Counted from the first letter of the stretch, positions 53,450 through 62,473 are shown. The stretch is 64,000 nucleotides of DNA from Limisphaerales bacterium (GCA_014382585.1 JACNJL010000064.1:1-64000); one strand, 5' to 3'. Numbers and translations are program-made. Notes: generated by a model from the sequence alone, not told the origin.

Positions 53450-55015
53450 TTAATTCATTGGAATTAGTTTTGCGGCGACCATGGTTACGATGATGCCTGT
53501 AATCCCCATAATGGTCGCCATCGGTGTAAGGACTTTCAAGGTTTCCTTTTCGGTCATGCCGCTCATTTTGCTAATGACCCAAAAGCCGCTGTCATTCATC
53601 CACGGTAACGGCTTGGAGCCGCAGCCGATGGCCACGGCGAGGTAAACGGGATGATACGATAGCACGTCAAGGTCGGTCACAAGGCTGCCGACGATCGCCA
53701 CTCCTGTGAACATCGCCACGGTGGCCGAACCTTGGGCTGCGCGGATGATGGCGGTGACAACAAACGCCAGTGGCAGCAGTCCAAAATCGAGGGGTTCGCT
53801 GCCCATCATGCCGCTGATGTACGGGCCGATGCCTGATTGTTGTAGCATCGCTCCGAAGGCTCCGCCGGCGCAGCAAATGAGAATGATGAGGCCGCCCTCG
53901 AGCATTGCCTGTTGTACGTGGTCGGCGAGGGCTTGGCGGTCTTTCAGGCGTGTCGCGGCGAGGAGCATCGCCAAACCCGCGGCGATGGTGAGAGCGATAT
54001 TTTTGTCACCCAACAGGTTGAGGATTGGGTGGAGGGTTTGTGTAGGATCCAGTCCACTTTTGTAAATGGTCACCCCGCTGATGAGCAGCACGGGCAATAG
54101 GATTGGGATTAGCGAGAGTGCGAGAGAGGGAAGTTCAGAAATATTGCGGTTGGACAGTTCCTCGAGTTTTTTCATGGCCTCGGGCGTCTCGCGGAGCGGT
54201 ACCTCCATGCGGCGGTTGATCCATTGTGCATACAACAGGCCGGCTACACTGCAAAAAATACCGACCGCCATGCCGGTGAGAATCATGGTGCCAATGTTGA
54301 CACCCAGTTCTTCCGCAACGAAGAGTGGCCCCGGAGTGGGTGGCACCAATGAATGAGTCATCGTGCCGCCGGCGACGAGAGCGACTACGAGGAGTACGTA
54401 GTTTTTTTTCATTTTAAGCCAAGTGGCTTTCACCAAGGGAATGGCCAATAGAAAAAGACTGTCGAAGAATACGGGGATTCCTAGCAGAAAAGCGCTGGCA
54501 CAAAAGGCCACCGGTGCATTCCGGATTCCCACCAGTGAAAGTGCCCCGCGCACAATGCGTTCAGCGGCACCACTGGCCAGCAGGCAGCGGCCGATCACGC
54601 ACGCCATAGCGATGAGAATGCCAATTTTACCGCAGGTGGTTCCGAAGGCGGTGGTGATGCGTTCCAGAGTGTTTTGCTTTGCCTGTGTGGCGGCTTTCTT
54701 GTGCGCAACGGTTTTGAATTCTGCGGATTCCGTTTTGATTTTGCCACGAACGGCCTCGCGAATTTCCGCTTCGTCAAATGGTTGGCCCAATTTCTTGAGG
54801 GCGATGATTTCAGTAATGACGCGTGCCTTGACTTCTTTGCGGAATTCATCGCCTTCGTATTTTGCCGCTAAAGATTTCTCGATGTACTCAGATGAAGTTA
54901 ATCCGCCGACCACAAATGCCCCGAGGATGAGCGAGAGAAACGGATGCAGTCGGAGCCAAAGGATGCCGCCGAGGACGATGGCGAGGCCGAGGGCGAGTAG
55001 TAGCAGCGGATTCAC
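53450..55015 (-). CDS. GntP-family gluconate/organic-acid permease
   Basis: Polytopic transporter of the GntP (gluconate:H+ symporter) family, 521 residues with about 12-14 hydrophobic segments. Family features are HPFLSLILGAFVVGG, GKIGILIAMACVIGRCLL, FFDSLFLLAIPL, HSLVPPTPGPL and GSATVAMFTGVAIVG. A charged helical insert of about 75 residues (near 45-120, including KEVKARVITEIIALKK and ESAEFKTVAHKKAATQAKQ) lies between the first two TM blocks; typical GntP proteins lack it. GTG 55015 is chosen over the track TTG 55075 because the extra N-terminus is not family-like and overlaps a repeat, and because TTGGGT-17-TACCCT ends six bases before it. Confidence 0.88.
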   Translation of the reverse strand: MNPLLLLALGLAIVLGGILWLRLHPFLSLILGAFVVGGLTSSEYIEKSLAAKYEGDEFRKEVKARVITEIIALKKLGQPFDEAEIREAVRGKIKTESAEFKTVAHKKAATQAKQNTLERITTAFGTTCGKIGILIAMACVIGRCLLASGAAERIVRGALSLVGIRNAPVAFCASAFLLGIPVFFDSLFLLAIPLVKATWLKMKKNYVLLVVALVAGGTMTHSLVPPTPGPLFVAEELGVNIGTMILTGMAVGIFCSVAGLLYAQWINRRMEVPLRETPEAMKKLEELSNRNISELPSLALSLIPILLPVLLISGVTIYKSGLDPTQTLHPILNLLGDKNIALTIAAGLAMLLAATRLKDRQALADHVQQAMLEGGLIILICCAGGAFGAMLQQSGIGPYISGMMGSEPLDFGLLPLAFVVTAIIRAAQGSATVAMFTGVAIVGSLVTDLDVLSYHPVYLAVAIGCGSKPLPWMNDSGFWVISKMSGMTEKETLKVLTPMATIMGITGIIVTMVAAKLIPMN

Positions 55016-55021
55016 GGGGGG

Positions 55022-55050
55022 AGGGTAATTGTTCAATGACCAAAACCCAA
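55022..55050 (-). promoter_or_regulatory. Candidate promoter of the gntP-aldolase-amidohydrolase unit
   Basis: Minus strand: TTGGGT, 17 nt, TACCCT, six bases, GTG 55015. The -35 lies at the edge of a dispersed repeat. Confidence 0.45.
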
Positions 55051-55076
55051 GCTCCAAGGAATGACCAAAACCCAAT
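55047..55076. repeat. Dispersed intergenic repeat, copy A
   Basis: A 30-nt stretch built on CCAAG, CCAAGGA, GACCAA and CCCA matches 56737-56766 at 25 of 30 positions. Just downstream, ATTGGTCATTGG (about 55102-55113) is a partial inverted copy, so the element may fold. It lies in the divergent gap between gntP and the third PQQ-like gene. Confidence 0.6.
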
Positions 55077-55116
55077 TCGGTGTGTTTGTTGTGGCTTGTC
55101 GATTGGTCATTGGAAA

Positions 55117-55145
55117 TTGAATTTTATTGTATTCTGCGGTAGTCC
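55117..55145 (+). promoter_or_regulatory. Candidate promoter of the third PQQ-like gene
   Basis: TTGAAT (55117-55122), 17 nt, TAGTCC (55140-55145), nine bases, ATG 55155. Confidence 0.35.
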
Positions 55146-55154
55146 AACCCCGTC

Positions 55155-56708
55155 ATGAAACGCATATCAATTCTATCCTTGTTCGTTGCCTTTACCGTTG
55201 CCGCAGACTGGCCGCAATGGCGTGGGCCGAACCGCAATGGCGTGGTGGCCGATGGCGTGCCGTTGCTCGATGCTTTCCCGAAGGAGGGGTTGAGGCGGCT
55301 TTGGGTGAGTGAGTTTATCCCGAGCGATGACGATGGCGGACACGGCAGCGTGGTGGTGGCGGGCCAGCGGGTATACTTGGCGCTGGTGTGGCATACGGAT
55401 GTGCCGACGCAGACACGGGCCATCGATGACTTGGTGTTGCGTAAGCTGGGTAATCGCGGGGTGTCCATTCTGGGCGACAAACTGGTGGCAAAAATGGAAT
55501 TGGACCGGATGGGGCTCAGCCCGCGTCTGCGAGGAGAGAAGTTGACGGAGTGGAGTGACAAATGGGTGTCGGAGAATTTAAATAAGGAACAACAGGAGAT
55601 GCTGGGGAGTTGGGTTGCCAGTCGATTCAAAAAGGGAAAGTCGGCGGTTCCCATCAAGGATTTTCAGAAGTTGGCCACGATGCGCGAGCATCGGTTCCCG
55701 GATGATGCAGCGTTTAAAAAATGGCTGGGTGAACAGGAATTCAGCGATGCGGTGAAGACACAAGTGGTGAACACCGTGCCGGCTACACGCAAGGTGGCAC
55801 AGGACGTGGTGATTTGTTTGGACGCCATCTCGGGCAAGACGCTTTGGAAGACAGAGATGCCGGGCGAGCCAACGGGCAGGCGGTCGTCGAGCACGCCGTG
55901 TGTGGCCGATGGGCGGGTTTATGCCATGGGCGGGCGGCAGGCGCTTTGCGTGGATGCGGCCACGGGCAAGCCGGTGTGGTCGGCGGTGTTGCCCGGCAGG
56001 AATGTGGCATCATCATTTTTGATCGCGGAAGGGAAAGCATTCGTGATGGCGGGGCGGCTGGTCGCGCTGGATGCGGGTTCCGGTAAGGTGGCGTGGGAAA
56101 GCGATGATGCGCGGGGCGGAAATTCGTCGCCGGTATATTGGGAGAATGATGGCAAATCATTTTTAATTGTGAACGCGGGCCGGGAAGTGGTTTGCCTGAA
56201 CCCCGCCGACGGCAAGCTAGTGTGGCGGGTGAAGGGCGGGGGCGACTCCACGCCAGTGGTCGATGGAAATCGAATGGCGGTTTACAGCCACGACAAAAAA
56301 ATCGGGCTGGCCGGTTACAGCATTTCCGCAATGGGTGCCAAAATGCTCTGGAACATTCCAATCGAGGCGCGGCGAACACAGTCCACGCCGATGATTTACG
56401 ATGGCCATGTTTACCTCGCCGGCGGTGACACGCAAATGTGTGTGGAGATGGAAACCGGCAAGATGAAGTGGAAGGAGAAACGGCTGAGCAACATCTCCTC
56501 GCCTTTCATCGCTGACGGTCGGCTGTTTACTTTTGAGAAAAAAGGGAGCGAGCTGGTGATGTTGCGCGCCGACCCGTTGGCGCACTACGAAATCGGCAAG
56601 GCACGCGTGCGCGCCATGTGGTGCCCATCGCCGGTGCTCAGCCGCGGGAAATTGTTTTTGCGAATGGACAATGGAGTGGCCTGTTTTGATTTGAAGGCGG
56701 GGAAATGA
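55155..56708 (+). CDS. Secreted PQQ-like beta-propeller protein (paralog 3)
   Basis: A 517-residue protein with a short signal peptide (MKRISILSLFVAFTVA) followed by ADWPQWRGPNRNG. An insertion of about 120 residues between the first and second blades (about 90-210) is charged and helical (RKLGNRGVSILGDKLVAKME, LNKEQQEMLGSWVAS). Repeats include AISGKTLWKTEM, AATGKPVWSAVL, AGSGKVAWESDD and PADGKLVWRVKG. Otherwise it resembles paralogs 1 and 2. It is monocistronic between divergent gntP and convergent dapL and is flanked by two copies of a dispersed repeat. Confidence 0.86.
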   Translation: MKRISILSLFVAFTVAADWPQWRGPNRNGVVADGVPLLDAFPKEGLRRLWVSEFIPSDDDGGHGSVVVAGQRVYLALVWHTDVPTQTRAIDDLVLRKLGNRGVSILGDKLVAKMELDRMGLSPRLRGEKLTEWSDKWVSENLNKEQQEMLGSWVASRFKKGKSAVPIKDFQKLATMREHRFPDDAAFKKWLGEQEFSDAVKTQVVNTVPATRKVAQDVVICLDAISGKTLWKTEMPGEPTGRRSSSTPCVADGRVYAMGGRQALCVDAATGKPVWSAVLPGRNVASSFLIAEGKAFVMAGRLVALDAGSGKVAWESDDARGGNSSPVYWENDGKSFLIVNAGREVVCLNPADGKLVWRVKGGGDSTPVVDGNRMAVYSHDKKIGLAGYSISAMGAKMLWNIPIEARRTQSTPMIYDGHVYLAGGDTQMCVEMETGKMKWKEKRLSNISSPFIADGRLFTFEKKGSELVMLRADPLAHYEIGKARVRAMWCPSPVLSRGKLFLRMDNGVACFDLKAGK

Positions 56709-56736
56709 CTGGTTCCAAATAAGCAATTCTCAATAG

Positions 56737-56766
56737 CCAAGTCCCAAGGAACGACCAATACCCAGT
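56737..56766. repeat. Dispersed intergenic repeat, copy B
   Basis: Matches copy A (55047-55076) at 25 of 30 positions. A TGATGGGTCATTC stretch (about 56788-56800) may be a degenerate inverted arm. It lies between the PQQ-like gene and dapL stops. Confidence 0.6.
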
Positions 56767-56800
56767 GGACATTTGGGGTTTCCTTAGTGATGGGTCATTC

Positions 56801-58039
56801 TCACCACGCCATCGCCCCAATCCGCTCCGCAACCTCTTCTGCATTCGCGCGGCTGTTGAAGGCGCTGATGCGGAAGTAGCCTTCGCCGGCGTTGCCAAAG
56901 CCGGCGCCGGGAGTGATGACCACGGCCGCTTCGTTGAGGACGCGGTCGAAGATGTCCCAGCTTGGGATGGTGTTGGGGGTCTTGAGCCAAATGTACGGGG
57001 CGTTAGTGCCACCGAAAACTTCGAGGCCCGCAGCGATGGCAGCTTCGCGGAGGATTTTGGCGTTGCCCATATAATGTGTGATGAGTTCCTGCACTTGGGT
57101 TTTGCCCGCATCACTGTATACAGCGGCGGCGGCCTTTTGGACGGGGTAACTGGTGCCGTTGAATTTTGTCGCCGTACGGCGCGACCACAAGCTGTGCAAA
57201 CTGTGGGCGTTACCATTGGAATCTGTGCCCGTCAATTCCTTGGGGATCACAGTGAAGGCGCAGCGGGTGCCGGTGAAGCCGGCGTTTTTGGAGAAGCTGC
57301 GAAACTCAATGGCACAGTTGCGTGCGCCGGCGATTTCATAAATCGAATGCGGGATGTCGCCGTCTTGGATGAACGCTTCGTACGCGGCATCGTATAAAAT
57401 TAGTGCATCGTTTTCCTGTGCGTACGCCACCCAAGCGGCGAGTTGCTCGCGCGTGGCGGTGGCGCCGGTGGGGTTGTTGGGGTAGCACAGATAAATAATG
57501 TCCGCCTTTTCATCGGGGGTGGCGGGCACAAAATTATTTTCCGCAGTGCACGGGAGATAAATAATTTTGCCGTATTGGCCCGCGCCATCGGCGTCATCGG
57601 TGTGGCCGGCCATTACGTTGGTATCAAGGTACACGGGGTAAACGGGGTCGGTGATGGCGATGCGGTTTTGGTGGCCGAGAATGTCGAGGATGTTCGCGGT
57701 GTCGCACTTGGCACCGTCGGACACAAAAATTTCATCGGCGGCCACCTTGACGCCGCGCGCTTGAAAGTCGTTATCCGAAATCGATTCGCGCAAAAAATCA
57801 TAACCGTGTTCCGGACCGTAGCCTTTGAACGTTGCGCGATCGGCCATCTCATCCACCGCCGCGTGCAGCGCCTCGGTGCAAGCGGGCGGCAGCGCCTCGG
57901 TCACATCGCCAATGCCGCAGCGAATGAGCCGCGCGGCAGCCACAGGGTTGGCCTCAGTAAATTCCTTCACGCGGCGGCCGATCTCGGGAAAGAGATAGCC
58001 CGCCTGTAGCTTTAAATAATGCTCGTTGATGTATGCCAT
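56801..58039 (-). CDS. dapL: LL-diaminopimelate aminotransferase
   Basis: PLP aminotransferase that converts tetrahydrodipicolinate directly to LL-diaminopimelate in lysine and peptidoglycan synthesis. The 412-residue length matches. It has the family start ([16 protein letters not shown], 5-20), [35 protein letters not shown], and the PLP lysine in [14 protein letters not shown] (K251). DapL is known from plants, chlamydiae and PVC relatives, which supports the phylum guess. A TTGATT-17-TAACGT pair ends 11 nt before the start. It is convergent with the PQQ-like gene. Confidence 0.96.
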   Translation of the reverse strand: MAYINEHYLKLQAGYLFPEIGRRVKEFTEANPVAAARLIRCGIGDVTEALPPACTEALHAAVDEMADRATFKGYGPEHGYDFLRESISDNDFQARGVKVAADEIFVSDGAKCDTANILDILGHQNRIAITDPVYPVYLDTNVMAGHTDDADGAGQYGKIIYLPCTAENNFVPATPDEKADIIYLCYPNNPTGATATREQLAAWVAYAQENDALILYDAAYEAFIQDGDIPHSIYEIAGARNCAIEFRSFSKNAGFTGTRCAFTVIPKELTGTDSNGNAHSLHSLWSRRTATKFNGTSYPVQKAAAAVYSDAGKTQVQELITHYMGNAKILREAAIAAGLEVFGGTNAPYIWLKTPNTIPSWDIFDRVLNEAAVVITPGAGFGNAGEGYFRISAFNSRANAEEVAERIGAMAW

Positions 58040-58050
58040 TGGAGGGCGGG

Positions 58051-58079
58051 ACGTTAGCGGAACCGGTCTGCCAAATCAA
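58051..58079 (-). promoter_or_regulatory. Candidate promoter of dapL
   Basis: Minus strand: TTGATT, 17 nt, TAACGT, eleven bases, ATG 58039. Confidence 0.35.
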
Positions 58080-58092
58080 GAGGCACTGAGAA

Positions 58093-61000
58093 TTATTTCG
58101 CCATCAAAAATGCAAACAAGTCGCGCACCTGCTGGGGCGTGAGGGTGTCGAGCAAACCTTCGGGCATCAGGGAGACCGGCATTGCCTGGAGGTCTTTGAT
58201 TTCCTTGCGGGGGAGGGTGATGGAGTTTTGAGCGAGGTCGCGCAGGACGATGAATTTGGGCGCGGTTTGGGCAATGAATCCGGTGAGGCGCTGATTGTCT
58301 TTGGTGACCACGTTGAATCCGGCGTACTCCTCACGAATGCCGAGGCTGGGATCAACCACGGCGGGGATGAGGAAACCGGGATTGTTCAGCTGATAGGCAT
58401 CGAGGCTGGGGCCGATGTTGCCTCCTTGGCCGCGCAAGCGATGGCACGCGGCACAGGCGATTGCAAAAACCAGTTTGCCCGCCTCGGCGTCGCCTTGATT
58501 TTCGGCAATGAGCGCGGCGACGGACTGCATCCGCTGCTGCTTGGCTTCGGTGCTTTGGCGCAATTGGCCCCAATGTTTTTTGACGAGCGCGGCGATGGTT
58601 TTTTGTTTGTGGCTTTGCATCGCCAACACCGTGGCGGGGCGGACGTCTTCGCGTTTGATTTTGCCCGCGTCGATAGCAGTGATAAATTCCAACGACCAAT
58701 TCGCGCGGCTACTTAGAATATTCTGGGCGGACTCGCGTTCACGTTGGGGCATTTCTGCATAACGCGCGAGCAACACCGTGCCCACGGAATCATGTTCAAA
58801 ACGCTGCAACGCGGTCATCAACTCGATGCGGCGGCTGCTGGTTTTTTCTGTCTTGAATTGGGAGAGCAGCAGATCCAGCGCGCTGTCACTGCGGCGCTCG
58901 GAAAGAAGCTTTGTCAACGCGCGCCGTTCGCTGGCGGAGGTCTTCGGGTTTTTCACCAGCGCAATGGCTTCGCCCATCGCCTCGGGAAGCCCCAATCGTG
59001 TGGCGAGGCTGATGAGCGTGGGCGTGTGTTTGCTGGCGTTCCACAATTTACTGGTCTCGGCCAACAACGCCTTGGGCGGGTTTTGCACCGAATTGCCGCG
59101 TAGTCCTTCCTCCATTCCGACGGCGAATTTGGTGCGATCGGCGGCGGTGGGGGCGAGGGCGAGCAGGCGGGCAGCAGTTTTTAGATTGGCCGATGTGGGC
59201 TCGGCAGTGAAGCGTTGGCCGAGGCGCTTGATCAAGTGCGTTTGCGTCATCGGTGCTGCCCAAATGGATTTGTCGGTGAGCAACCGGGTCAGATCCCCGC
59301 TGCCGCTGACGGCTTTGTTTTCGAGGGCCCACCAAATGAGCAGCGGGATGTGTTTGTCATTCACATCTTCATTGCGGTGAATAAGCGCGGCGAGGATTGG
59401 GAAACTATCCTTGGCGACCCAGCGTTTGCAGGAGGCCGCGAGGCAACTGCGGACTTCGGCGTGGGTTTCGGTTTTAGCCAGCGCGATGAGTTTGGCGCGG
59501 AGCGTGGGCGTCATCGTGTGGCTGTCGCCCAACAGACGGATGGTCCAAAATCGAACGAAGGGATTCGCGTGGGTGAGTGTTTTTTCGGCGAACTTGGGGG
59601 TGAAGCCGCCGCTATGGTTGATGGCCCAGAAAATTTCGAGGGCGCCTTGGCCTTTGAAGTTCATGAACTCCCGAGTGAGATCGGGGACAATCGAGGCATT
59701 GCGACGGTCGGCGATCAATCGCTGCGCGGTTTGCCGGTGCCATTTGTTCGGATGCCCAAGTAGGTTGAGTAGTTCGGTGGTAGAGAGTTTGCTGTAGTCA
59801 AAAGGTTTGCTGGGCTTGGCGTCTTTGGCGTGCATCCGATAAATGCGACCGCTGCTTTTATGCCAGGTGTCGCGCGGATCGAGATGGCTTAAACGGCTAT
59901 CGTACCAATCGGCGAAGTACACGGCCCCATCCGGCCCCGCCTTGGTGTCGACAATGCGAAACCAACGATCCTCAGTGGTAACCATCGGCGGGGTATCGAC
60001 GGTGCGGAAGGTAGAGTTATCCGGATACAACCGGCTAGCCTGCACGCGATTCACCAACGACATGCCGGAGATGATGTTGCCCTCGTACCCGGGCAGGGCG
60101 CCGCCTTCGTAAACAATCATCGATTGCGGAAACCGCTTCGTGTAGCCCTCGTGCGCCATGTGTTTGTAAAACCCAAACGCATGCGGGTTGATCAGCGGCC
60201 CGTGTTTGGCCCAGCCTTTGATGTAGCAACCCCCTTGCACGTAGTGGACGCCGCGGGTGTTGCCGTAGTTGGTGCCGGAGAGCGTTCGGCCATTGCGATC
60301 AAAATCGAGGCAATACGTATTGCCGCCACCCTCAGCAAAAACTTCAAAACGTTTGGTCGGCGGATGATAGCGCCAAATCGCTTGGCCGAGAAATTTGATG
60401 CCCTGAATCTCTGCGGTGCAAGTGCTGCCGTGCGCGCCGTAAATCCAGCCGTCCGGTCCCCACCGTAGGCTGTTCGCGCCGGAGTGAGTGTCCTCCAAAC
60501 CAAAGCCGGTGAGGTGCACCGTGGGGTCGCCATCAGGAATGTCGTCGCCATTTTTGTCCGGATAATAAAGCAGATACGGCGGCATCAACACCCACGCGCC
60601 GCCGCGACCGGTGATGACGCTGCGCGCCATATTCAAGCCGTCGAGGAAGGTTTTGTGTTTGTCGAAAACACCATCGCCGTTGGTGTCCTCGTGAATGGTG
60701 ATTTTGTCTTTGCCACGAAAATGATTGGGCGGCGGCGGCGGTACTTTGTCGTACACCGCGCGCAGGTACTTATCGTATTCCAAAATTTTGATGCCCGCCG
60801 GAAAGGGGTATTGCAAATACTGCGTCACCCACATCCGCCCGCGTTCGTCGAAATACATATTGAGCGGCTGCGCCACCGCCGGTTCATGCGCCACTACCTG
60901 CATCGCCAGCCCCTCGGCCATCTTCAGTTTCTTGATGCCCTCGGCGGGAGTAGAAGGCATCGACCCATCCGTCAACGCCCCGCGGCCCTTAAAATTCTCG

Positions 61001-61101
61001 ACAAACGGCTTCAGCGAATCGCCGAACTTTTCCTTCGGCTTATCCGCCGCAACTAAAAAAATGGAAATCGTGAGCAGGTAAACAACAATCAATCCGCGCA
61101 T
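58093..61101 (-). CDS. PVC-type membrane-bound dehydrogenase with HEAT-like repeats and cytochrome c domain
   Basis: A 1002-residue secreted protein of the family described in PVC genomes as membrane-bound dehydrogenase with a C-terminal haem domain. A signal peptide is at the start (MRGLIVVYLLTISIFLVAA). The N-terminal half (about 40-480) is a glucose-dehydrogenase-like propeller (WVTQYLQYPFPAGIKILE, DTNGDGVFDKHKTF, LRWGPDGWIYGAHGST, EGNIISGMSLVNRVQASRLYP, GPDGAVYFADWYD). The middle (about 490-860) is helical HEAT-type repeat. The C-terminal part has a CAACH haem site (about 881-885) and a region typical of the PVC-specific Cys-x-x-Cys-His domain. Substrate unknown, probably a sugar alcohol or similar. 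A TTGCTC-16-CACACT pair ends six bases before ATG 61101. Confidence 0.92.
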   Translation of the reverse strand: MRGLIVVYLLTISIFLVAADKPKEKFGDSLKPFVENFKGRGALTDGSMPSTPAEGIKKLKMAEGLAMQVVAHEPAVAQPLNMYFDERGRMWVTQYLQYPFPAGIKILEYDKYLRAVYDKVPPPPPNHFRGKDKITIHEDTNGDGVFDKHKTFLDGLNMARSVITGRGGAWVLMPPYLLYYPDKNGDDIPDGDPTVHLTGFGLEDTHSGANSLRWGPDGWIYGAHGSTCTAEIQGIKFLGQAIWRYHPPTKRFEVFAEGGGNTYCLDFDRNGRTLSGTNYGNTRGVHYVQGGCYIKGWAKHGPLINPHAFGFYKHMAHEGYTKRFPQSMIVYEGGALPGYEGNIISGMSLVNRVQASRLYPDNSTFRTVDTPPMVTTEDRWFRIVDTKAGPDGAVYFADWYDSRLSHLDPRDTWHKSSGRIYRMHAKDAKPSKPFDYSKLSTTELLNLLGHPNKWHRQTAQRLIADRRNASIVPDLTREFMNFKGQGALEIFWAINHSGGFTPKFAEKTLTHANPFVRFWTIRLLGDSHTMTPTLRAKLIALAKTETHAEVRSCLAASCKRWVAKDSFPILAALIHRNEDVNDKHIPLLIWWALENKAVSGSGDLTRLLTDKSIWAAPMTQTHLIKRLGQRFTAEPTSANLKTAARLLALAPTAADRTKFAVGMEEGLRGNSVQNPPKALLAETSKLWNASKHTPTLISLATRLGLPEAMGEAIALVKNPKTSASERRALTKLLSERRSDSALDLLLSQFKTEKTSSRRIELMTALQRFEHDSVGTVLLARYAEMPQRERESAQNILSSRANWSLEFITAIDAGKIKREDVRPATVLAMQSHKQKTIAALVKKHWGQLRQSTEAKQQRMQSVAALIAENQGDAEAGKLVFAIACAACHRLRGQGGNIGPSLDAYQLNNPGFLIPAVVDPSLGIREEYAGFNVVTKDNQRLTGFIAQTAPKFIVLRDLAQNSITLPRKEIKDLQAMPVSLMPEGLLDTLTPQQVRDLFAFLMAK

Positions 61102-61107
61102 CTGCCG

Positions 61108-61135
61108 AGTGTGACCTGTGGGCGGCGAGGAGCAA
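61108..61135 (-). promoter_or_regulatory. Candidate promoter of the PVC dehydrogenase (leaderless)
   Basis: Minus strand: TTGCTC, 16 nt, CACACT, six bases, ATG 61101. Confidence 0.4.
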
Positions 61136-61143
61136 GTTCCAAT

Positions 61144-61189
61144 CTCTGTGCCTCTGTGATGGATTGTTTTTTACCCCAGAGGCACAGAG
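61144..61189. repeat. 13-bp inverted repeat between dehydrogenase and nupC
   Basis: CTCTGTGCCTCTG (61144-61156) and its exact reverse complement CAGAGGCACAGAG (61177-61189) are separated by 20 bp that include a T-run. It lies 3 bp after the nupC stop (minus strand) and may act in termination or be a dispersed repeat. Confidence 0.65.
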
Positions 61190-61191
61190 GT

Positions 61192-62430
61192 TTAAATAAA
61201 CAAGCCGGCAATGCAGGCATTGATATAACTGACGAGGATGCCGCCGGCCATGGCGCGCAGGCCGAGACTGGCGAGGTCTTTGCGGCGTTCGGGGGCGAGG
61301 GAGCCGATGCCGCCGATTTGGATGGCGATGCTGGCGAAGTTTGCAAAGCCGCAAATGGCAAAGGTGCCGATGGCAAAGCTGCGGGGGGCGAGGGTGTCTT
61401 TGAGTGCGGTGAGATCAAGGTAGCCGATGAATTCGGTGAACACGATTCGTTTGCCGAAGGCTTGGCCGACTTCGACGCAGTCGGCCCACGGCACGCCCAT
61501 CAGGAATGCGAAGGGGGCGTTGAGCCAGCCGAGCAGCATGTCGATGGTGACGGGGTTGGCGACGCCGGCCCATTGCTGGGGTTGGGTGAGGAGATAATTA
61601 AAGAGCGCGATGGCGGCGGTGAATCCAATGAGCATCGCGAGCACGTTGAGCGTGAGCTTCATCCCGTCGCTGGCGCCCTGGCACATGGCGTCGAGGGCGT
61701 TTGTGGTTTCGGGCTTCACATCACTCTTGGCGCCATCGGCGGTTTCGCTTTTTTCAGTTTCGGGCAAAAGGATTTTGGAAACATACAGCGCGGTGGGCGC
61801 GGCCATAAAGGATGCGGTGAGCAGATGGCCGGCCTCCACGCCCATTCCGGCGTAGATGGCAAACACGCCGCCGGCGATGGTGGCCATGCCGCCGATCATC
61901 ATGGTCATGATTTCACTGCGGGTCATGCCGGGCAGATAAGGCTTAATGACGAGTGGCGCTTCGGTTTGGCCCATAAAAACATTGGCGGCGCTACAGAGGC
62001 TTTCGCTGCCGCTGGTGCGCATAATGCGCTGCATCACCCACGCCATGCCCTGCACGATTTTTTGCAAAATGCGGAGGTGATAAAGGAGGCTGGAAATGAC
62101 GGCGACGAGAATGATGGTGCCGCAAATGGTGACGCCCAGCACGAGGGCGCTCGGCTCGTTGAAAGTTTCCTGCATCAACTGGTTTTCGGAGAGCGCACCG
62201 AATACGAGGTGCGTGCCTTCGCGGGCAAAGGCGAGAATGTTCTGGGCGGTTTGGTCGGCGACTTTATAGACCCAATCGCCAAAAACAGTTTTGGGAATCA
62301 GAACAGCGGCGATGGTGATTTGCAGTCCCATTCCGGCGATCACCGTGCGCCACGGGAATTTGTCGCGTTTCATCGAGATCGCCCACGCAAGCGCGATGAA
62401 AGCCACGAGGCCGATTAAGCTCATCAGCAT
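61192..62430 (-). CDS. Concentrative nucleoside transporter (NupC/CNT family)
   Basis: Cation-coupled nucleoside importer, 412 residues with about nine to ten TM segments. It has the CNT motifs GQTEAPLVIKPYL (near 165-177), GGMATIAGGVFAIYAGMG, the conserved ICGFANFASIAIQIGGIG near the C-terminus, and SYINACIAGLF. An insert of about 30 residues (ETEKSETADGAKSDVKPE) with charge lies in the cytoplasmic loop before the last TM group. ATG 62430 (MLMSLIGLVAFIALAW) is preferred to ATG 62454 because it fits CNT N-termini and keeps the TTGCCC-18-TACCAA-5 spacing. Confidence 0.9.
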   Translation of the reverse strand: MLMSLIGLVAFIALAWAISMKRDKFPWRTVIAGMGLQITIAAVLIPKTVFGDWVYKVADQTAQNILAFAREGTHLVFGALSENQLMQETFNEPSALVLGVTICGTIILVAVISSLLYHLRILQKIVQGMAWVMQRIMRTSGSESLCSAANVFMGQTEAPLVIKPYLPGMTRSEIMTMMIGGMATIAGGVFAIYAGMGVEAGHLLTASFMAAPTALYVSKILLPETEKSETADGAKSDVKPETTNALDAMCQGASDGMKLTLNVLAMLIGFTAAIALFNYLLTQPQQWAGVANPVTIDMLLGWLNAPFAFLMGVPWADCVEVGQAFGKRIVFTEFIGYLDLTALKDTLAPRSFAIGTFAICGFANFASIAIQIGGIGSLAPERRKDLASLGLRAMAGGILVSYINACIAGLFI

Positions 62431-62435
62431 AGGCG

Positions 62436-62465
62436 TTGGTACACCGCAAGGCATGGGCGGGGCAA
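62436..62465 (-). promoter_or_regulatory. Candidate promoter of nupC (leaderless)
   Basis: Minus strand: TTGCCC, 18 nt, TACCAA, five bases, ATG 62430. Confidence 0.35.
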
Positions 62466-62473
62466 GGATGGAG

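Noticed and set aside
55016-55075. GntP start at TTG 55075
   Set aside because: The added residues are encoded by the intergenic repeat and are not family-like.
61111-62418. 435-codon plus-strand ORF antisense to nupC
   Set aside because: Its translation is Gly/His/Glu-rich without motifs, while the minus strand gives a clear CNT transporter.
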